Positions 26,477 to 35,217 of a DNA stretch of 64,000 nucleotides are shown here, one piece after another. The notes under the pieces are model-generated. The model did not search any database. It was not told the origin of the DNA and worked only from the letters and a program-made list of their open reading frames with translations. Position numbers and translations under genes: made by a program. The stretch is from positions 6,088,646 through 6,152,645 of the forward strand of contig NZ_AP018207.1 of assembly GCF_002367995.1 (NCBI RefSeq), in the 5' to 3' direction. The number at the start of each line of letters is the position of its first letter. Position 1 is the first letter of the stretch. This stretch comes from Calothrix brevissima NIES-22. GTDB taxonomy: Bacteria > Cyanobacteriota > Cyanobacteriia > Cyanobacteriales > Nostocaceae.

Positions 26477-27709
26477 ATGGCAGATCGAATGCAATGGACA
26501 AATGCCCTGTCAACCCGTCCTTCTTTAGAAGCAGCTATTACAGATGTGGTAGAACGGGCTGTGTCATCGTTAACAGCACCTCCAGATTTAGGGCTGGTAT
26601 TCATTTCCTCTGCATTTGCTAGCGAGTATTCGCGCCTCTTACCTTTGCTGGCTGAGAAACTTTCTGTCCCAGTATTAATTGGTTGTAGTGGCGGCGGCGT
26701 GATTGGGACGACAACTAAGGGACAAACTCAAGAACTAGAAGCAGAAGCAGCTTTAAGTTTGACTTTGGCTCATCTACCAGGGGTGGATGTCAAAGTTTTT
26801 CACGTACTAGCAGATGAATTACCAGATTTAGATAGTTCGCCAGATGCTTGGATTGATTTGATTGGCGTACCACCATCACCAACGCCCCAGTTTATTTTGC
26901 TGTGCGGTTCCTTCGCTTCGGGAATTAACGATTTACTGCAGGGGCTAGATTTTGCTTATCCCGGCTCGGTAACAGTAGGCGGACAAGCCAGTGCCGGCGG
27001 TATGAGTGGGCGGATGGCGCTATTTTGTAACGATCGCCTCTATCGCGAAGGTACTGTAGGATTGGCTTTGAGTGGCAATATAGTTTTAGAAACCATTGTG
27101 GCTCAAGGATGCCGACCAATTGGCGAGCCAATGCAAGTTACTAAAGCCGAACGCAATATTATCTTAGAATTGGATGAGCAAGTACCGTTAGTGCTATTGC
27201 GGGAATTAATCGCCAATCTCAGCGAAAAAGAGCGAATTTTAGCTCAACATTCTTTGTTTGTTGGGGTAGCAATGGATGGATTTAAACCCTCTTTACAACA
27301 GGGAGACTTTTTAATTCGCGGGATTTTGGGTGTAGATCCTACAGCAGGTGCGATCGCAATTGGCGATCGCGTGCGTCCCGGACAACGTTTGCAATTTCAC
27401 CTCCGCGATGCTGAAGCCTCCGCAGAAGATTTAGAAGTTCTCCTCCAACAATATCAAGACAGCCAAGCTGATGAAGTTGCAGCCGCAGCTGCTTTAATGT
27501 TTTCCTGTGTCGGGCGTGGTGAAGGACTCTACGGCAAACCTAATTTTGATTCTGAACTATTTAGGCGCTACATCAAAGATATCCCCGTCGGCGGTTTTTT
27601 CTGTAATGGCGAAATCGGCCCTGTAGGTGGTAGCACCTTTTTACACGGTTATACCTCAGTATTTGGCATTTGCCGCGCCTTAGATCTCGAAGGTGAGAAG
27701 ATGGTATAG
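26477..27709 (+). CDS. FIST domain protein
   Basis: 410 residues made only of FIST_N (about 35-230) and FIST_C (about 235-390). The N-terminal domain has LIGCSGGGVIG and ILLCGSFASGINDLLQGLD; the C-terminal domain ends with IPVGGFFCNGEIGPVGGSTFLHGYTS. FIST domains are proposed to bind small ligands such as amino acids and usually sit in signalling proteins; here no output domain is attached. It may act by protein contact or with an unlinked partner. The start MADRMQWTNAL is the conserved one in close relatives as I recall them. It is convergent with the phosphoesterase gene. Confidence 0.88.
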   Translation: MADRMQWTNALSTRPSLEAAITDVVERAVSSLTAPPDLGLVFISSAFASEYSRLLPLLAEKLSVPVLIGCSGGGVIGTTTKGQTQELEAEAALSLTLAHLPGVDVKVFHVLADELPDLDSSPDAWIDLIGVPPSPTPQFILLCGSFASGINDLLQGLDFAYPGSVTVGGQASAGGMSGRMALFCNDRLYREGTVGLALSGNIVLETIVAQGCRPIGEPMQVTKAERNIILELDEQVPLVLLRELIANLSEKERILAQHSLFVGVAMDGFKPSLQQGDFLIRGILGVDPTAGAIAIGDRVRPGQRLQFHLRDAEASAEDLEVLLQQYQDSQADEVAAAAALMFSCVGRGEGLYGKPNFDSELFRRYIKDIPVGGFFCNGEIGPVGGSTFLHGYTSVFGICRALDLEGEKMV

Positions 27710-27788
27710 GGCATTGGGCATTGGGCATGGGGCATTGGGCAGAGACGCGATGAGCCCTTGTCTGTACAATTGTCCCCCTTCCCTTGTC
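27710..27788. repeat. GGGCATT heptamers plus GACGCGATGAGCCCTTGTC element
   Basis: GGGCATT/GGGCATG units at 27713-27742 run straight into AGACGCGATGAGCCCTTGTC and TGTACAATTGTCC. It lies between convergent genes and shows the same order of repeat types as 4857-4924. Confidence 0.7.
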
Positions 27789-28904
27789 TCACCCTTCAAT
27801 CTTCTCGAGCAAAATTGTGCTGTTGTTATCGATAAAAGTGGGAGTACCGCCGGCGGAAATTGCGCCATATTTTTGCATATAGCGGCGTAGTTTTTGGGGA
27901 AATTGGGGAAAATCTAGCAATCCGTCACCATCGGCAATGGTTGCCCAAAAATCACGCAAACTTGGCGCTAGTTCTTCGGCTTGTTGGGTTGGTAGGTTTA
28001 ATGGCGGTAGAGTTAATAATTTCATCAGGAAGGGAAAAGAGCGATCGCCCATCCATTGTTTAGACAGCTGTTGCAAGTCGGGAAAATCTGGTACTGACTC
28101 TACTCGATGTGACAAAATTTGCAACCATTGTCTGCCAAAGTTATCGCTGTGATACTCTAAAACTCTGTAAGGATGCGGATAACTCACTAAGGAGCCAGTA
28201 GTAATATCGTATACCCCTCCTCTATGGGCAACATCTTGTACATGTAAATGTCCTGTAAAAACTAAATTCACGCCATAGCGCTGTAGTAACTGCAATAATT
28301 CCTTTGCATTTTGCAACATGTAGCGATTTGCCATTGGATGGCAAGATTGATTAGGCAGATGTTCAACTACATTGTGATGTATCATCACTAGCACTAATTC
28401 ATTCGTGCTGGCTGCTAGCACCTCTTCTAACCAGTTCAGCTGTTCGCTATCCAAACGTCCTATCTGTTGACCTTGCTCGTTAAAGTTATTGGAGTTTAAC
28501 CCAATCAGCCGGACTCCGGATAGCAATTGAGTAGTGTAGTAAAGTTTATTAGGATTTTCATAACCAAATTTGCGGTAATAATGAGGAAAATCAGCAAAAC
28601 CAATCGATTGTTTATCTGCTATCAGCACAGGAACATCATGATTACCAGGGATAACATAGGCCGGAAAAGGTAACTGTGCTAAACGCTGTTGTAACCAAGC
28701 ATGGTTTTCTGGTTCGCCATGCTGGGTTAAGTCGCCTGGGAGGAGAACAAAATCTAAATCTAGTTGTGTTAAATGTTCTAAGACACTTTCAAAAGCCGGT
28801 ATGCTGACCTCCACTAAATGAAATCGGCTAGGGTGATCCCAAATGGTGTGGGGAAGGGCGATGTGTAAATCGCTCACTATGGCAAAACGAAAATTCAGAG
28901 ACAT
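27789..28904 (-). CDS. calcineurin-like metallophosphoesterase
   Basis: 371 residues. All metal-binding motifs are present in order: SDLH (D12, H14), LLPGDLTQHG, PGNHDVP, VMIHHNVV and VFTGHLHVQD. The best resemblance is to the cyclic-nucleotide phosphodiesterase/Icc-like branch of the superfamily, but the substrate cannot be read from sequence. The last 100 residues (about 270-371) form an extra C-terminal extension. It is soluble, with no signal peptide. Ends of this gene and the FIST gene converge across repeats. Confidence 0.9.
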   Translation of the reverse strand: MSLNFRFAIVSDLHIALPHTIWDHPSRFHLVEVSIPAFESVLEHLTQLDLDFVLLPGDLTQHGEPENHAWLQQRLAQLPFPAYVIPGNHDVPVLIADKQSIGFADFPHYYRKFGYENPNKLYYTTQLLSGVRLIGLNSNNFNEQGQQIGRLDSEQLNWLEEVLAASTNELVLVMIHHNVVEHLPNQSCHPMANRYMLQNAKELLQLLQRYGVNLVFTGHLHVQDVAHRGGVYDITTGSLVSYPHPYRVLEYHSDNFGRQWLQILSHRVESVPDFPDLQQLSKQWMGDRSFPFLMKLLTLPPLNLPTQQAEELAPSLRDFWATIADGDGLLDFPQFPQKLRRYMQKYGAISAGGTPTFIDNNSTILLEKIEG

Positions 28905-29321
28905 TGATTCGGGATATTTTTAAAAGTAGAGTTAAAACAAGTCTTTTCCCAAGAGTATAACGCTTGCTTTGTAACCCTGAGACGGATTGCTTTTACTTAA
29001 TATTTATACACATTAAGGATTTATGATTTCCGTATGAAATTCTCGGCAAAGTATACCAACTATGCCTTGATGCAGATTATCTTGGTCATAGATGTTCATA
29101 CATATCAGGGAGGTTAGCATCTACTATTAGTGAGTTCCTGACAATTTTTAGATGGTAAGTAATATGTATAAAAAACTAAAAAATCACTAAGTATTCAGCA
29201 ATAATAAATATTTAATATTTATTTGTTTTTACCTTTAAGATATTTACTTTAGGCTCACGAAAGCTATTGAAATTAGTGTAAAATATTAGATTAAATATTG
29301 TTACGTTAAGGAGAGTCTATC
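28905..29321. other. AT-rich intergenic region upstream of trmB
   Basis: No gene or RNA recognised. It is divergent between the phosphoesterase and trmB. The last 20 bases hold the trmB Shine-Dalgarno sequence. Confidence 0.5.
29308..29313 (+). promoter_or_regulatory. Shine-Dalgarno site of trmB
   Basis: AAGGAG ends 8 nt before the TTG at 29322. This spacing favours TTG over the in-frame GTG at 29331. Confidence 0.7.
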
Positions 29322-29957
29322 TTGTCCCCTGTGCGAGTACGTCAACATGTTAATCCACTTGCCCAAAAGTATCAAACAGCAGTCAAATCCCTAGATTGGG
29401 AAAAAGTTTATGCTCAACCACACCAGCCACTACATTTAGATATTGGTTGTGCTAGGGGTAGATTTTTGTTGAATATGGCAAAGATAGAACCTAACTGGAA
29501 TTTTCTTGGTTTGGAAATTAGAGAACCACTCGTAACAGAGGCTCATCAGTTATGTTCTGATTTAGGTTTAACAAACCTCCATTATTTATTTTGTAATGTT
29601 AATAAATCTTTAGAAACTCTTTTATCTTCTCTACCTGCTGGTACTTTACAGCGAGTGACAATTCAATTTCCCGATCCTTGGTTTAAAACTCGTCATGCTA
29701 AACGGCGAATAGTGCAACCAGATTTAGTCTCAGAACTAGCAAATTATCTTGCTGTTGGTGGTGTGGTATTTTTGCAATCGGATATAGAATCTTTAGCAAT
29801 TGAAATGCGTAATAACTTTTGCCAACATCCAGCTTTTCAAAAGCTTAGTTCCCAAGATTGGATGGCAGAAAATCCGTTACCAGTTGCCACAGAAAGAGAA
29901 ATTGCGACTCAAAATAAAGGTGAACCAATTTACCGCACTTTATTTATCAAGCGGTAA
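29322..29957 (+). CDS. trmB: tRNA (guanine-N7-)-methyltransferase TrmB
   Basis: 211 residues. It makes m7G46 in tRNA using SAM. Family motifs are [17 protein letters not shown] (SAM loop), [33 protein letters not shown] (the PDPW-KxRHxKRR signature) and the C-terminal [19 protein letters not shown]. The start codon is TTG with a good Shine-Dalgarno sequence; the protein then begins [12 protein letters not shown], as in other cyanobacterial TrmB. Length is normal. It stands alone. Confidence 0.95.
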   Translation: MSPVRVRQHVNPLAQKYQTAVKSLDWEKVYAQPHQPLHLDIGCARGRFLLNMAKIEPNWNFLGLEIREPLVTEAHQLCSDLGLTNLHYLFCNVNKSLETLLSSLPAGTLQRVTIQFPDPWFKTRHAKRRIVQPDLVSELANYLAVGGVVFLQSDIESLAIEMRNNFCQHPAFQKLSSQDWMAENPLPVATEREIATQNKGEPIYRTLFIKR

Positions 29958-30079
29958 AGTACATAGTAATTCGTAATTACATTTTTTTAGTTATGTGACG
30001 TACAAATTTAATAATGTTGACTGTTGACTGTTGACTGTTGACAACTAACAACTGACAACTGACAACTGACAACTGACAT
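29958..30079. repeat. GTTGACT and CAACTGA heptamer arrays
   Basis: Four GTTGACT units (30014-30042) followed by CAACTAA/CAACTGA units (30042-30076). The two arrays are near inverse complements and could pair into a long hairpin between the convergent genes. Confidence 0.75.
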
Positions 30080-30634
30080 TTAACTAATTTCTTGCCATCC
30101 ATGCATAGCAGCTATAGTTTTGATCGCCCATTCAATTGTGATGGGGGGTGCTTCGGAGATGATAGTACTCGGATAGACGGCTGTACCCCAGTTTGGATGT
30201 ACTAGCATTCGACATTTATTTTTAATAATCGGGTAATGAAGTAAAGCTTTGACGACTGCTGTGTCGTCATGGGGAACTGTTCCGGGATGGGAAAGTAAAG
30301 GATAACCGGTGCGAGGATCTATGAGATCGGTTAAGTAGTGGCGATCGCGCAGATTGAAGGCTAAATCAAAACCAAACCGCATAAATCTTTCGCGTAAGCG
30401 TTCTTTTTCTGCTTCAATGATGGGGGTGCATTTATCTAATTGATACTGTGATTGCTGCAAAACAATCACTACCCATAAAACAGATTTCTGTTTCCAATCT
30501 GGTAATATCCGTTCGCAGTTGGCACAGATATACTGGCTAGGTGAATGAATGGAAATCTGAATAGCTTGTCCCGTTTTGCCAACTAAATTAATGGGGTAGC
30601 TTTGCTCAGAAGAGTAAACTGGCGAATAGTTCAC
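30080..30634 (-). CDS. MMADHC-like protein (methylmalonic aciduria and homocystinuria type D family)
   Basis: 184 residues. The family is best known from human MMADHC (CblD), which routes cobalamin to its enzymes by interacting with MMACHC; bacterial members are uncharacterised. Matching segments are RERFMRFGFDLAFNLRDRHY, LIDPRTGYPLLSHPGTVPHD and MLVHPNWGTAVYPSTIISEAPP. It has two Cys in a CxxC (YICANCERI) that could bind a metal. I infer a role in corrinoid handling; cbiD lies 6 kb away. No signal peptide is seen. Confidence 0.8.
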   Translation of the reverse strand: MNYSPVYSSEQSYPINLVGKTGQAIQISIHSPSQYICANCERILPDWKQKSVLWVVIVLQQSQYQLDKCTPIIEAEKERLRERFMRFGFDLAFNLRDRHYLTDLIDPRTGYPLLSHPGTVPHDDTAVVKALLHYPIIKNKCRMLVHPNWGTAVYPSTIISEAPPITIEWAIKTIAAMHGWQEIS

Positions 30635-31111
30635 TACATTTGTTCTGTTGTTGCAAGTTTTTAAATTTAATCCTTGGAATTAATAATAACTCTTAAAACT
30701 TTATAAAAATCAGCAAATTTCTATAATGTTTGAGTTAATTTACAGATTTGTGGGTGAAGTGTTAAGTTTTAATCTGATTTTTATCTTTTATTAACTTAAT
30801 TCCCAGTAACCTGATTTGTTTACTTGCATTGAGTGTTAGTTGACAGTAGCGAGTTGGAAATTGCAGATTTTCCCAACTGAAAGTCGATGGTAGGTCAATG
30901 TTTTATCCATTGCGTTGATTTAACCTGCATCCCAAACTATCAGATATATCATTGGGAAATAGTACGCACAGCACAAATTATGCGATTTTCAGCCTATCAA
31001 GACAAAAACGTTATCCCAATTTAAATAGTGTTGGCGGCACATCAATATATTCTAAAGGGCATGGCATTGCCAAGCCCCTACAATTTGTTGCATTCTTGAT
31101 TTTCGATAAAA
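30635..31111. other. intergenic region with a 77-nt repeat
   Basis: Contains copy 2 of the 77-nt repeat (31021-31097). A plus-strand open frame from 30952 crosses the repeat and the antisense of the small gene at 31112-31318, and is not considered coding. Nothing else is seen. Confidence 0.55.
31021..31097. repeat. 77-nt dispersed repeat, copy 2
   Basis: Collinear with 455-531. Here the central palindrome is decayed (GGGCATGGCA-TTGCCAAGCCC), suggesting it is the older copy. Confidence 0.65.
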
Positions 31112-31318
31112 TTAATCTAGCTTTAAAGCATTTACGGGAACATCATCCCAAGAATCAACCTTCCGTAATTGGGCTACCCAACCGGATGCTTTTTGTTTCT
31201 CGTTTAAATTATTCTCAAAGGATTCATGACAATCTTTGGCTTGGGACTCGTTACAAGAAGCAATACAAGCATGGATCATCCCTGAAGGATCGATTTGTTC
31301 GTTTACCCAAATAGTCAT
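31112..31318 (-). CDS. small conserved protein of unknown function
   Basis: 68 residues: MTIWVNEQIDPSGMI, then a central CIASCNESQAKDCHESF with three Cys, and the C-terminal SWDDVPVNALKLD. A strong Shine-Dalgarno sequence (GAGGG, read on the minus strand at 31326-31330) precedes the ATG by 7 nt. Composition is protein-like, with regular polar/hydrophobic alternation, and I have an impression of similar small proteins in other cyanobacteria. The Cys pattern could bind a metal. No function can be assigned. Confidence 0.6.
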   Translation of the reverse strand: MTIWVNEQIDPSGMIHACIASCNESQAKDCHESFENNLNEKQKASGWVAQLRKVDSWDDVPVNALKLD

Positions 31319-31325
31319 AGGTTTG

Positions 31326-31330
31326 CCCTC
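31326..31330 (-). promoter_or_regulatory. Shine-Dalgarno site supporting the 68-residue gene
   Basis: GAGGG on the minus strand, 7 nt before the ATG at 31318. It is the main evidence that this short frame is translated. Confidence 0.55.
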
Positions 31331-31617
31331 AAAACTGTAGCGAAAAAATCTATTTGTATTTCTAGAATAATATTAAATCTGAAATTTGCTGTTGAGCTAA
31401 AATTTAATTATTCTGATGAGTTAAGAATCATAACTAGCAGTAAGACTTTTTTTACACAGTCACCCTCAAACAAGACAAATCAAGAGTTGAGGTAGGGTTC
31501 TGTTAATAGTTAATTAGCAGAAATTGATATTTATTGATAATAATACAATAATCGTAATATTAGGGAAAAGATGAAACTTGTACTTTTCCCCAACAATAGA
31601 GAGTTGTTGATAGCTGA

Positions 31618-32022
31618 CTAGGGTTTTTGAGTGGCGATCGCTAATTTAGCACCTTTTACCTGACGTAATCGATCCATGACAGCGACTACCTTACCGTGAG
31701 TAACTCGTTCATCGGCGTTAATTACCACTAAGGCTTCGGGATTATTACCCATGAATGTACGGACTTGTTCTCCTAATACCTCGATATCCACCGCTTTGCG
31801 GTTGACACTGATTTTGCCCTCTGCATCCACTGTAACAGTAATCGGAGCGCTGGATTTTTGTTGTTGTGCCGATCCGGCTTTGGGTAAATTAACTGGTAAC
31901 CCTTCTGAACGAGTTAAAAACAAAGTTGACATGATAAAAAATGTCAAAATTGCAAAAATCACATCAATCATGGGGACGATGTTAATCTGGGCGGGAATAT
32001 CTGGTTCATCTGGTAGGCGCAT
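31618..32022 (-). CDS. ExbD/TolR family biopolymer transport protein
   Basis: 134 residues. One N-terminal transmembrane helix (NIVPMIDVIFAILTFFIMST) contains the conserved Asp (in PMIDVIF) used for proton coupling; the rest is periplasmic, with VVINADERVTHGKVVAVMDRLR. With ExbB it uses the proton motive force to energise outer-membrane transport or envelope work. The start at 32022 is preferred over one seven codons upstream because GAGGAG lies 9 nt before it. The gene overlaps the end of exbB by 17 nt. No tonB or receptor gene is nearby, so the role (TonB- or Tol-type) is open. Confidence 0.92.
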   Translation of the reverse strand: MRLPDEPDIPAQINIVPMIDVIFAILTFFIMSTLFLTRSEGLPVNLPKAGSAQQQKSSAPITVTVDAEGKISVNRKAVDIEVLGEQVRTFMGNNPEALVVINADERVTHGKVVAVMDRLRQVKGAKLAIATQKP

Positions 32023-32677
32023 ATGATCTATCTCCTCTTTCATAGCGACGGCGGTAAAGTAATTCTAACTGTCCGCCATATTCTTGAATCCAAGCTATCT
32101 GACGCATGTACAATCCGCGAAAGGAATTGGCAAAGAAAAGTGTAAAGATAGCGACAATTAATCCTGAGGCTGTAGATACTAAAGCTTGACTAATCCCCCC
32201 AGTTACATTTGATGTTTTTGTACTACCAACATCACCAATATCTAAGGATTCAAAAGAGATAATTAATCCTAAAACTGTACCGAGAAGTCCTAACAGGGGT
32301 GCCAGACCAATGATAGTATCAAAAATGTTTTGAAAGCGCTTGAGTAAGGGAATTTCGGCTTGGGCTTCGCTTTCTAAGGCTAAACGGAATTCTTCTGGTG
32401 TCGGTTCTTCTAATTCTAAAGCGGCGAGAAAAATCCGCGACATGGGTAAATCAGCATTTTGCTGCAATTTATCTAAAGCACCAACTACATTATCTAGACG
32501 ATACAGTTGTAATACTTCTCGAACTACGCGATTTTGCCGATTATTTATTTTCACCCAAAAGACAATTCTTTCGATAATTAGCGCTACTGCTAAGATAGAA
32601 AATCCTAACAGAGGCCACATCACCACGCCGCCTGCTGTAAATAAATTACCAATATTATTCATCGAGAATTTTGCCAC
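32006..32677 (-). CDS. MotA/TolQ/ExbB family proton channel protein
   Basis: 223 residues with three transmembrane helices (about 17-43, 112-138 and 160-183) in the ExbB/TolQ pattern. The family motif region is GLAPLLGLLGTVLGLI followed by GGISQALVSTASGLIVAI. It forms the channel ring around ExbD. The two genes overlap and are surely co-transcribed and coupled. The basic C-terminal tail (YRRRYERGDRSYAPTR) is cytoplasmic. Confidence 0.92.
   Translation of the reverse strand: MAKFSMNNIGNLFTAGGVVMWPLLGFSILAVALIIERIVFWVKINNRQNRVVREVLQLYRLDNVVGALDKLQQNADLPMSRIFLAALELEEPTPEEFRLALESEAQAEIPLLKRFQNIFDTIIGLAPLLGLLGTVLGLIISFESLDIGDVGSTKTSNVTGGISQALVSTASGLIVAIFTLFFANSFRGLYMRQIAWIQEYGGQLELLYRRRYERGDRSYAPTR
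32032..32037 (-). promoter_or_regulatory. Shine-Dalgarno site that decides the exbD start
   Basis: GAGGAG on the minus strand, 9 nt before the ATG at 32022, inside the exbB reading frame. The alternative ATG at 32043 has no such site. Confidence 0.7.
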
Positions 32678-33025
32678 TCCTCAACAATCTTAAAATTACA
32701 AACCACTGGATTAACTAAGCTGGTATCATAGCTTAAAATCTCCAGTCAATCTTTGACAATGTGTCATAGTAAGAATCTTAATTTTTAATGCGCTTTGCGT
32801 GTCAGTTGTCAATTGTCAGTTGTCAGTTGTTTTTTTGAATCTGCTCTAATATCCATTATCTGCAAAGCTAAACATTAAAACTGCAAGGCTAGAAACCTGG
32901 GAATAAACAAACAAAGCTTGCCTCAGCAAGCTAAATTATATGCATCTTCATATTTAATTGGTATAATAACCCATCCTTTTATAGGTGAAGTTTATGAGTA
33001 GAGTTTTTTATTTTTTAGTAAATAC
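32678..33025. other. intergenic region with GTCAGTT repeats and a small hairpin
   Basis: Four GTCAGTTGT/GTCAATTGT units at 32801-32831 and a 7-bp hairpin AGCTTGC-CTCA-GCAAGCT (32915-32932) downstream of devA on its strand. No gene is seen. Confidence 0.5.
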
Positions 33026-33757
33026 TTAATTGACTTTAGCGACAACATCTATATCATCACTTCTTAATTGCCCATCTTCCATATAAATAATGCGATCGGC
33101 AATATCGAGAATCCGATTGTCATGGGTTACTAATAATATTGTACAGCCTTGTTCTTTGGCTAATTTTTGCATTAATTCGACAACATCACGCCCCGATTTT
33201 TTATCGAGTGCAGCTGTAGGTTCGTCTGCTAAGACAATTTTGGGATGGCTGACTAAGGCGCGGGCGATCGCAACTCGCTGCTTTTGTCCTCCAGAAAGGT
33301 TTTCGGCGTAGTAATTGACACGTTCTCCTAGTCCCACAGTTTCTAGCATGGCGATCGCTTTACTATCCAAATCTTGATGTAGATATTGATCGTGTAACTC
33401 TAAAGACATGCGCACGTTTTCTTTAGCTGTTAAAAATGTCATTAAGTTATGGGCTTGAAAAATGTAACCAATCTGGCGACGTAGTTTAGTTAATTGCTGT
33501 TTACTAGCACCACAAATTTCTTGTCCTAAGATTTTTAAACTACCATCTTGAGCCGATCGCAATCCCCCCATGAGGGTTAAAAGCGTAGTTTTACCAGACC
33601 CAGAGGGGCCAGTCATAATGACGATTTCACCAGCTTTAATATCTAAATTAATATCAAATAATACTTGTTTTTTTAGCGCACCCGAACCAAAATAATGATT
33701 CAGGTTACTAATACTAATTGCTGGTTCTAAAGCGGTTGATGGAGATTCGATAAACAT
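33026..33757 (-). CDS. devA: DevA-type ABC exporter ATP-binding protein
   Basis: 243 residues. Walker A GPSGSGKTTLLTL, signature LSGGQKQRVAIARAL and Walker B VLADEPTAALD are complete, with the switch His in LLVTHDNR. It is the ATPase of a DevBCA-type tripartite exporter (the archetype exports heterocyst glycolipid through a TolC-like outer-membrane protein). Genomes of this group carry several paralogues, and this one is not necessarily the heterocyst set. The frame is open to 33850, but those codons are a 33-nt palindrome, so the start was set at 33757 (MFIESPSTALEP). Confidence 0.9.
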   Translation of the reverse strand: MFIESPSTALEPAISISNLNHYFGSGALKKQVLFDINLDIKAGEIVIMTGPSGSGKTTLLTLMGGLRSAQDGSLKILGQEICGASKQQLTKLRRQIGYIFQAHNLMTFLTAKENVRMSLELHDQYLHQDLDSKAIAMLETVGLGERVNYYAENLSGGQKQRVAIARALVSHPKIVLADEPTAALDKKSGRDVVELMQKLAKEQGCTILLVTHDNRILDIADRIIYMEDGQLRSDDIDVVAKVN

Positions 33758-33797
33758 AGGATTTTGAGAGATGTAATAACAATCTTGAGAGGTTGCT

Positions 33798-33830
33798 AGA
33801 TCCCCGACTTCTTGGAGAAGTCGGGGATCT
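33798..33830. repeat. 33-nt palindrome AGATCCCCGACTTCTT, copy 2
   Basis: Inserted between devC and devA. The centre reads GG instead of the TA or AA of the other copies. It lies in a frame that is open to the devA start, so it could be read as SDPRLLQEVGDLAT if translation began upstream. Confidence 0.85.
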
Positions 33831-33868
33831 GACCACCACCAACTTTTCACAACTAATGAGACGAAGCA

Positions 33869-35032
33869 CTAGAAAATATCGGCGGGATCGGCAGCGCGGA
33901 GTTTGCGCATAGCGATCGCCCCTGAAAAAGTACACATAACAATAGTTAAAATAAATACCCTAATGGCTCGTTCTACTGTCATGGAAATAGGCAATAATGT
34001 TGCGGTGTAGGTTAGCTGATATAGCCCTAAAGACAGGAAAAATGAGGGGAGAAAACCTAAGATAGCTAAGAATAATGCTTCTTGTAACAAAACACCGAGT
34101 AAATAGCGATCGCTATAACCCATTGCTTTGAGGGTGGCGTATTCTGGTAAATGGTCGGAAACATCGGAATAGAGGATTTGATAAACAATTACAATCCCGA
34201 CGATAAATCCTACACCGACACCTAAGCCAAAAATAAAGCCAATACCAGTACCAGTAGCCCAATAATTTTTTTCAATTTGGGCAAAGCCTTCGGGAGTGAG
34301 AACCAGGACATCTTTAGGTAAAATCGCTTCTAGTTGCGATCGCACTTTTTCTGGTTCAGCACCTGATTTAAGTGTCAGTAAGCCGACTTCGATGCGATCG
34401 GCTTGGCGATCGGGGAAGAGTTGTAAAAAGGTAGAATCACTAGTAATTACATTCCCATCAGCAGCAAAGGAAGCACCATTACTAAATACACCTTTGACAT
34501 TAATAGCTTTGCTATTTAATTCAGTTTGAAAGTTACCTGTTTGCTTTAAAGTAGTAGCAATATCGCCATATTCAGGACGACCGGCTTGGTCAAACATGAC
34601 TTGATATAATTGCTTCAAATCATTTTGATGTTGCTTGATTTCTGGAAATGAAAAAGCGGGTTGTGCTGGATCGATTCCCCAAACTAAAATGGCGCGATCG
34701 AGACGAGTTTGGGGATTTCGCCATTGTCCGGTGCTGATGTAAACCGAGTTTACCGATTTCACGCTGTCATGACTTAATGTTTGATATAACCGTTCACGAG
34801 AAAAGCTTTTAACTGAAAATAAAGTCTGAAATTGGGGATTAATTAAAACTAAATCTGCTTGTAAATTCCGATGAGGTTTAATGGCTGCATCAAACAGCGC
34901 ACTCTCAAAACCCAACTGAATAAACATCAGCATATCAGCAAAGGTAATACCTGCCACTGCTACAGCAAGGCGGGTTTTTTCTTTCATTAACTGTCGCCAA
35001 GCTAGCGGTGTTTTACGGAATTTAGGAAACAT
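33869..35032 (-). CDS. devC: DevC-type ABC exporter permease
   Basis: 387 residues. It has the MacB/FtsX-type layout: an N-terminal helix (about 22-45, LAVAVAGITFADMLMFIQLG), a large periplasmic domain (about 46-260), then three helices (about 262-292, 310-340, 355-375). The N-terminus PLAWRQLMKEKTRLAVAVAGI and the C-terminal RAIRVFILTIVMCTF are typical of DevC proteins. It forms the membrane part of the exporter with DevA and pairs with the fusion protein encoded upstream. Confidence 0.9.
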   Translation of the reverse strand: MFPKFRKTPLAWRQLMKEKTRLAVAVAGITFADMLMFIQLGFESALFDAAIKPHRNLQADLVLINPQFQTLFSVKSFSRERLYQTLSHDSVKSVNSVYISTGQWRNPQTRLDRAILVWGIDPAQPAFSFPEIKQHQNDLKQLYQVMFDQAGRPEYGDIATTLKQTGNFQTELNSKAINVKGVFSNGASFAADGNVITSDSTFLQLFPDRQADRIEVGLLTLKSGAEPEKVRSQLEAILPKDVLVLTPEGFAQIEKNYWATGTGIGFIFGLGVGVGFIVGIVIVYQILYSDVSDHLPEYATLKAMGYSDRYLLGVLLQEALFLAILGFLPSFFLSLGLYQLTYTATLLPISMTVERAIRVFILTIVMCTFSGAIAMRKLRAADPADIF

Positions 35033-35217
35033 CTAGAAATCACCCCTGATTAACAATTCAAAATTCAAAATTCAAAATTCAAAATTGAATAATTAATAAT
35101 TTGTCATTTGCGCAATCTAAATATGCTTTAAACTCTTACCAATGACAAATGACAAATGACAAATGACCAATGACAAATGACAAACCTTACTAGTTATTTT
35201 TAATTGCGCCGCCCTAT
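35033..35217. repeat. AATTCAAA and GACAAAT repeat arrays
   Basis: AAAATTC units at about 35056-35088 and GACAAAT/GACCAAT units at about 35142-35182, inside the presumed devBCA operon. Confidence 0.7.

Noticed and set aside
30952-31314. Plus-strand open frame of 120 codons
   Set aside because: It crosses the 77-nt repeat and the antisense of the small gene at 31112-31318. The protein has no coherent pattern.
33758-33850. N-terminal extension of DevA
   Set aside because: It consists largely of the 33-nt palindrome that is also found in two unrelated gaps.
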